Below are positions 58,402 to 64,000 of a stretch of 64,000 nt of DNA, piece after piece. Source of the stretch: Fusarium oxysporum f. sp. lycopersici 4287 (lineage: Eukaryota; Ascomycota; Sordariomycetes; Hypocreales; Nectriaceae); the NCBI RefSeq assembly GCF_000149955.1, contig NC_030987.1:1299688-1363687 (forward strand), in the 5' to 3' direction. The notes under the pieces are model-generated. The model saw nothing but the letters and a program-made list of their open reading frames with translations, did no database searches and had not been told where the DNA came from. How positions within the stretch are numbered: the first letter of the stretch is position 1; the number at the start of each line of letters is the position of its first letter. The position numbers and the translations under genes are program-made.

Positions 58402-58510
58402 GTCCTAAGTAATAAAAGTACTTATGAATTTAGGATACTTTAGAGTGATTATGTATACCTTAATTTATAAAACTTAAGGATGCTTTAGGATACCTTACTT
58501 AGGATAAATT
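58402..58510. repeat. TTAGGATA-type AT-rich element, longest copy
   Basis: The segment holds TCCTAAGTAATAAAAGTACTT, then TTTAGGATAC, CTTAAGGATG, TTTAGGATAC and CTTAGGATAAA. It is the densest cluster of the motif in the window. Confidence 0.5.
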
Positions 58511-58901
58511 CTCTAACCAGCTTATCTCCTCCTGATTTGGAGTCTTCCTTAGTCATAGAGGCTGATTAATCGACTCGGAGCATCTTTCCAGCGAAGCCGC
58601 ATTGCTTAGTGCTCTTCGGATGAATTCAGTGGCGCAGAAGTGACATCAAGTAACGTTGATTAACGCTGTTGGAGTAACATTAGTCACTGGAAAAGTGCGC
58701 TAAGCCCTGTAGATCTCCAGAGGTCCCTTGTTTTCGCGTCTTTGCCAACGAAAAACTTGGCAAAGACCGGAGGCTTTCTCTGTAGGATTCAATTCGGAGA
58801 ATAAGATGCGGACTTTGATAGGATAGTAGCCATTGGTTTCATAATATGCGGAATTTGGGTTAATGTGGTACAATTGATCAGCATCTCAGGTGTTGGCAAG
58901 A

Positions 58902-58908
58902 TATAAGA
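58902..58908 (+). promoter_or_regulatory. TATA-like box of the NmrA-like gene
   Basis: TATAAGA lies 104 bp before the ATG at 59006, with a CA-rich leader (CACCACAATCACTTTC) between. Confidence 0.35.
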
Positions 58909-59005
58909 CGGCTGCAGTGCCAGCTGAGACTCCATCACCACAATCACTTTCAATCTCACTTCTTATGCACTCACCATAATTAGACATCAATCACCAAGTT
59001 TCAAA

Positions 59006-59941
59006 ATGTCAAAGACTCTCGCTGTCATCGGCGCCACTGGCAAACAAGGCGGCGCTGTCATAAACTTCGTCCTCAACGACCCAGAGCTGTCAAAGCAATA
59101 CAAGATCCGCGCCATCACCCGCGATGTCAACTCTGAGAATTCCAATAAGCTCAAAGAGCGGGGTGTTGAAGTCGTACAGGGCGACTTAGCTGACCCTGCC
59201 TCTATCAAGTCTGCCCTGAAGGGAGCACACACACTCTTCTTCATGACAACTCCTGCTTGGACTGCTACCGATTTAAAGCCCGAGTTCGAGGCCATCAAGA
59301 AGACAGCTGATGCAGCTGTTGAAGCTGGTATTGATTACATCATCTTTAGCAGTCTTCCTAGCACTACAGATGTCTCTGGCGGGAAGTACACTGCCAACCA
59401 TCCATTTGATGCTAAGGCTGAGGGCGAGAAGTACATTCGTACACTTCCCGTCAAGAGCGCCTTTGTCCGTCTTGGCTTCTTCCTCGAGAACATCATCCAA
59501 GTTCCTCTCTGGGCTCCTCAGAAGGATGAGAATGGCAATTGGGTTGTCTCTCTCCCTTTCACTCCCGAGACTCGCATCCCGTGGATCGACAACGGCAGTA
59601 ATTGCGGAAGTTTCGTCGGCGCAATTCTGGCCGAGCCTGAAAAGTATGAAGGCGTAGGCTTTGATGCAGCTGCTGGGTTTTACAGCCTAGAGGAACTTGT
59701 CGCTATTGAGAGCAAGGTTACCAGCAAGGAGATCACTTACAAGCAAATCTCCTCTGAGGAATTTGCTGAGAAACTACCCATCCTGAAGGATGTATATGTG
59801 CAAGCCTTTAAAGCTGGTCAGGAGTTTGGTTACTATGGTGCTGATGGAGAGAAGTCAGTTGCTTGGGCTGCTGAGAGGGCGAGAGGCAAGCTTATCACTC
59901 CTGAAGAGTTCTTCAAGGCGAACCCTCTCAAGTTGGAGTGA
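59006..59941 (+). CDS. NmrA-like NAD(P)-binding protein
   Basis: An intronless gene of 311 aa. The N-terminus LAVIGATGKQGGAVINFVL is the GxxGxxG dinucleotide-binding turn of the NmrA subfamily of short-chain dehydrogenases (Gly at 9, 12, 15 and 16). KIRAITRDVNSENSNKL follows, with the Arg typical of NADP preference, then VVQGDLADPASIKSAL and TLFFMTTP. The usual YxxxK pair is not clearly placed, as in NmrA proteins that sense redox state without strong oxidoreductase activity. The C-terminal half (LGFFLENIIQ, IPWIDNGSNCGSFVGAIL) fits the family. It is cytosolic. Relatives include the nitrogen-metabolite repressor NmrA and isoflavone-reductase-like enzymes; this copy is too general for a precise role. 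Confidence 0.9.
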   Translation: MSKTLAVIGATGKQGGAVINFVLNDPELSKQYKIRAITRDVNSENSNKLKERGVEVVQGDLADPASIKSALKGAHTLFFMTTPAWTATDLKPEFEAIKKTADAAVEAGIDYIIFSSLPSTTDVSGGKYTANHPFDAKAEGEKYIRTLPVKSAFVRLGFFLENIIQVPLWAPQKDENGNWVVSLPFTPETRIPWIDNGSNCGSFVGAILAEPEKYEGVGFDAAAGFYSLEELVAIESKVTSKEITYKQISSEEFAEKLPILKDVYVQAFKAGQEFGYYGADGEKSVAWAAERARGKLITPEEFFKANPLKLE

Positions 59942-60288
59942 TGAAGTATGTAAAGGATCTTTGTATTTAAATGTCATTGCTTAACAAAGAGTTTCGAGAG
60001 GACGAAGGATACGATAATTGGGTTAAGATGTAGTAGAGCGAGCTTTCAATGGAACCTTTCCTGCAATAAGCTTTTGTACTGTGATAAGTTGCTGGTTGTG
60101 TTACCACTTTTTCCTCGCATGGAGTTCTATTAAATCCACTGTAAACCCAGAGTTGAATGCCAAGAGCAGGAACCTTGGGCCGAAAGCCCTAGACTAAGTG
60201 ATAGAAAGGCTTAGACAATATTATGATATTTTAGGATAGTTTATAATAGACTTAGTATGCTTTTATTCTCTTACCGCCATGGAAAGTC
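59942..60288. other. intergenic with TTAGGATA-type element
   Basis: 3' flanks of the NmrA gene and of the relic on the minus strand. The element at 60192-60258 is the only feature. Confidence 0.5.
60192..60258. repeat. TTAGGATA-type AT-rich element
   Basis: ACTAAGTGATAG, GGCTTAGACA, TTTTAGGATAG and ACTTAGTA follow one another in AT-rich sequence just beyond the 3' end of the phosphotransferase-like relic. Confidence 0.4.
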
Positions 60289-60850
60289 TTAAATCTTATG
60301 GCACCCGGAGGATGGTTCCTTTACCAGCAGTGAGCTTTCCGGACTTTTAGTGTGTGTCAACTGGTTGAACAAGAGCTCAGAAAAACGCTTCTGTGCCTCA
60401 GTCTCGTCCCATTCGACGATAAGCCTATCCTTGGACTCAGCCAACTTCCTCTGTACAAAGGGTTCCATAGCGGCTCTCTCATCATCTGGGTCTTTTCCGA
60501 AGAACAAAGGGCTTGGAATTGGCAATTGAGTCTGACTCACTAGAAAAGAAGCAGTGGCCGCCTCATTCATTGTTTTCTCGACGGGAAACTGAACGAGGCT
60601 CGGGCATGGCACTCGTACCATAACATCTGGGGGACATATCTTCCACTCGTACCCGGTGAAGAATATTGGAGCCTCCAATTATCAAGGGTGAAACGAATGT
60701 TGCTGGTTTTCCAAACTTCTATTGGACGAACCCTTCAACTTTGCGACAGAAGGTCTTTAATCGGAGTTGTTGCTGTGCTGCCTCGAAATCTTCATCGTTC
60801 TTGTCCCATACAAGGTTGTCGTGCTCTTCCTGGCTGTTATACATGCCCAT
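60289..60850 (-). pseudogene. aminoglycoside-phosphotransferase-like relic, core deleted
   Basis: From an ATG at 60850 the frame reads MGMYNSQEEHDNLVWDKNDE and on to GFVQ, where a TAG at 60719-60721 interrupts codon 44. The same frame continues as KFGKPATFVSPLIIGGSNIL. At a G5 run (60629-60633, plus strand) it must shift by one base to reach PDVMVRVPCPSLVQFPVEKT. After LFFGKDPD the next residues, DERAAMEPFVQRKLAESKD, look like the C-terminal helix of such proteins, so the kinase core with its catalytic Asp is missing. Members phosphorylate small molecules or act as choline-kinase-like proteins of unknown role. With a stop, a frameshift and a core deletion this copy is dead. Confidence 0.7.
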
Positions 60851-61191
60851 GTTGTCTTTTCAGTGAAGAATACTTTTTGTGATACGAGATAATGAAGATG
60901 GGAATTGCTGCGGTGAGGGCTGTTGGGACGTTGTTGGTGGACAACTACTTGCATACAATCCCGGTAGGGCCTGTGATGGGTCGGTGTGTTACAATTGAGC
61001 CATTCCAGGTTCTCATTGGATAATCACAAGTCAGGGGACGCTGAAATATGCAGGGAATACCGTGATTTATGATGTGAGTATTCACGTTAGGACTGATTTC
61101 ACAGGGGAATCAACTTCATTATCATATACTAAGCTTCTAATAATCGCACCTCAGATCTGTGAGTCGAATATGCAGTAAAAGCAGGGCCATC
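60851..61191. other. intergenic, 341 bp
   Basis: Upstream of the phosphotransferase-like relic and 3' of the fumarate reductase gene. No feature is supported. Confidence 0.5.
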
Positions 61192-62813
<1,622 letters not shown>

Positions 62814-63825
62814 TGGGTTATTATTGCGGGGACGGCACTCATGGGCGGTATCGGCGATTTATACGATTGCAGCTGCAATGATCGTTGTGATTGCTCAGCG
62901 TGAGGTGTTGGATCATGGTGGACTGTTGTGGTCGTGGCTCACGGCTCATCAGGTGATTCTGTTACATCGTACGATGCGTGAGAATGAAGCTTCTCCGGTC
63001 TAGAAGGAGAAAGGGGTTTGGAGATGTTACGACGCATGATGTAGTCGTAATATGCCGAAGATCTCGGCAGACGTGAATAAGTTTAGAGATTAGTAGATTC
63101 AAGATTGATAATTGCTTTTGCCTTTTCCCGATTATCGGTCGTGGTACCAATCGGTCGGTCCCGGTTTTCCGGAGCTGGACGGCCCCACCCTTCGGGATGA
63201 CGGGAGGATGAAACAGGTGCAACGGCAACAAACGATACTTTCCGTATCACGTTAAGAAGATCATTACAAAGAAAGCATATCGGTCTAGGATCAGTCTCAG
63301 ATGAGTACAGTTCCCCATTGTGCCTTGTGGCTGTCATCAAGTGGCCTGCACGATGAACCTGCAGGAACCATGATCCATATGACGATTGAGACTATGATCG
63401 AGATTCTAGTGCGCCTCACAAGGCATAGTCTGCCATTTAGCAACTGTTTACAGAAGCTGGCACAGGCGTCTGGTCGCTCCACTACCTGCATTGATCTCAG
63501 AATATCGTAGCGCTGGTGAATCGATTACAGGTGCAATCAATCAACTTCGAGACATTGAACATGAGGTTCCTCATTTTTTCCATATGTACAGTACCAAGCT
63601 TATTATGCCACATGCTAGCCACCATCTAATGAGCCGCGATGCTTCAGCGGCGGTTGTAAATACAAAAGCCAACGATCGCTGGCCGGTACAGCGAGTGACC
63701 TTCTAAAACTCCTTTAATGCAACGGACTCAAACCACCTGTTCGCCGAAATTGGGAACGTATACATCCTATTTTATAAGAATCCAAGTCGTAACGCGTGAA
63801 ATGCAAAATCTTCATCAAAGCACGT
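62814..63825. other. intergenic, 1.0 kb
   Basis: Upstream region of the fumarate reductase gene and 3' flank of the gene at the right edge. Short frames at 63300-63706 show no protein character. No feature is called. Confidence 0.55.
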
Positions 63826-64000
63826 CTAAGCAAGGTTTTGCTCGGCCTTGTGGTGACGGTGTGCCCGACCCTCATCGGACCAGGGGAAGTGGATGACGGG
63901 AACCTGGAAGAAGGAGTTGCTAATAACTTGTTAGTGATATATACTTTTATATGCCGAGGTGGTGAAACATGCCTGCTGTCTTGGAGACCGGCGAGGGCAT
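63826..64000 (-). CDS. unknown protein, C-terminal end (partial)
   Basis: Two exons can be read, complement(join(63826..63919,63969..>64000)). The 49-bp intron has a GTTTCA donor, a CACTAAC branch site and a TTATTAG acceptor. The joined tail reads SKTAGINSFFQVPVIHFPWS and then DEGRAHRHHKAEQNLA before the TAG. The bases at 64000-63998 are ATG on the minus strand and could be the start or an internal Met, so the gene may be very small or may extend outside the window. I do not recognise it. Confidence 0.5.

Larger units (their letters stand above)
58238..59005. other. intergenic with TTAGGATA-type element, 768 bp
   Basis: Contains the element at 58402-58510 and the promoter of the NmrA-like gene. 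Nothing else is seen. Confidence 0.55.

Overview
The window reads as a chromosomal stretch of a filamentous ascomycete, most likely a Fusarium-type Sordariomycete. The basis is about 22 intact or nearly intact protein genes with short GT-AG introns (mostly 47-65 bp), a bipartite Zn2Cys6 regulator, a Pth11/SAT4-type rhodopsin-like protein, an RTA1 exporter, a type I metacaspase, a GPI-anchored GH17 glucanase and tRNA genes with short introns. The genus is an inference from gene content; nothing in the window proves it. Exon coordinates given as joins were worked out by hand from splice motifs and frame continuity.

Left part (1-17 kb). The 3' end of an FAD oxidoreductase gene is followed by an unknown protein, a homocysteine S-methyltransferase divergent from an unknown 173-aa protein, and then about 5 kb of gene relics (a shattered SNF2-family helicase and unidentified fragments). 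This relic block has copies of a TTAGGATA-type short repeat at both edges. Next come an RTG2/Ppx-GppA-type protein, an alpha/beta hydrolase, an FtsJ-like methyltransferase and a small multi-pass membrane protein.

Middle part (17-35 kb). An RTA1 exporter and an MCT-like MFS transporter are followed by an unknown gene with an in-frame TAG (copy A) and a cytochrome P450. Then four carbohydrate-related genes lie in a row on one strand: a secreted pectate-lyase-type enzyme, a GH16-type enzyme, a sugar-porter MFS protein and a highly codon-biased GPI-anchored GH17 glucanase. The first three could work together on plant polysaccharide and the uptake of its sugars.

Right part (35-64 kb). This holds a degenerate intron-bearing tRNA-Pro, a LURP-one protein, a WW/glycine-zipper protein, a metacaspase, tRNA-Lys, a frameshifted paralogue of the unknown gene (copy B), a kinase-like relic, a SAT4-type membrane protein, two large transcription factors (C2H2 and Zn2Cys6), an NmrA-like protein, an aminoglycoside-phosphotransferase-like relic, a fumarate-reductase-type flavoprotein interrupted by an assembly gap of N, and the 3' end of one more gene.

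The most interesting observation is the paralogue pair A/B. Copy A is open for 312 codons apart from one TAG, and that TAG aligns exactly with a Trp codon (TGG) in copy B. This is the pattern expected of a gene restored by A-to-I mRNA editing (UAG to UGG), which is known from the sexual stage of Fusarium and Neurospora. It is equally the pattern left by a single G-to-A nonsense mutation. No CRISPR, complete transposon, viral sequence or secondary-metabolite backbone gene was seen.
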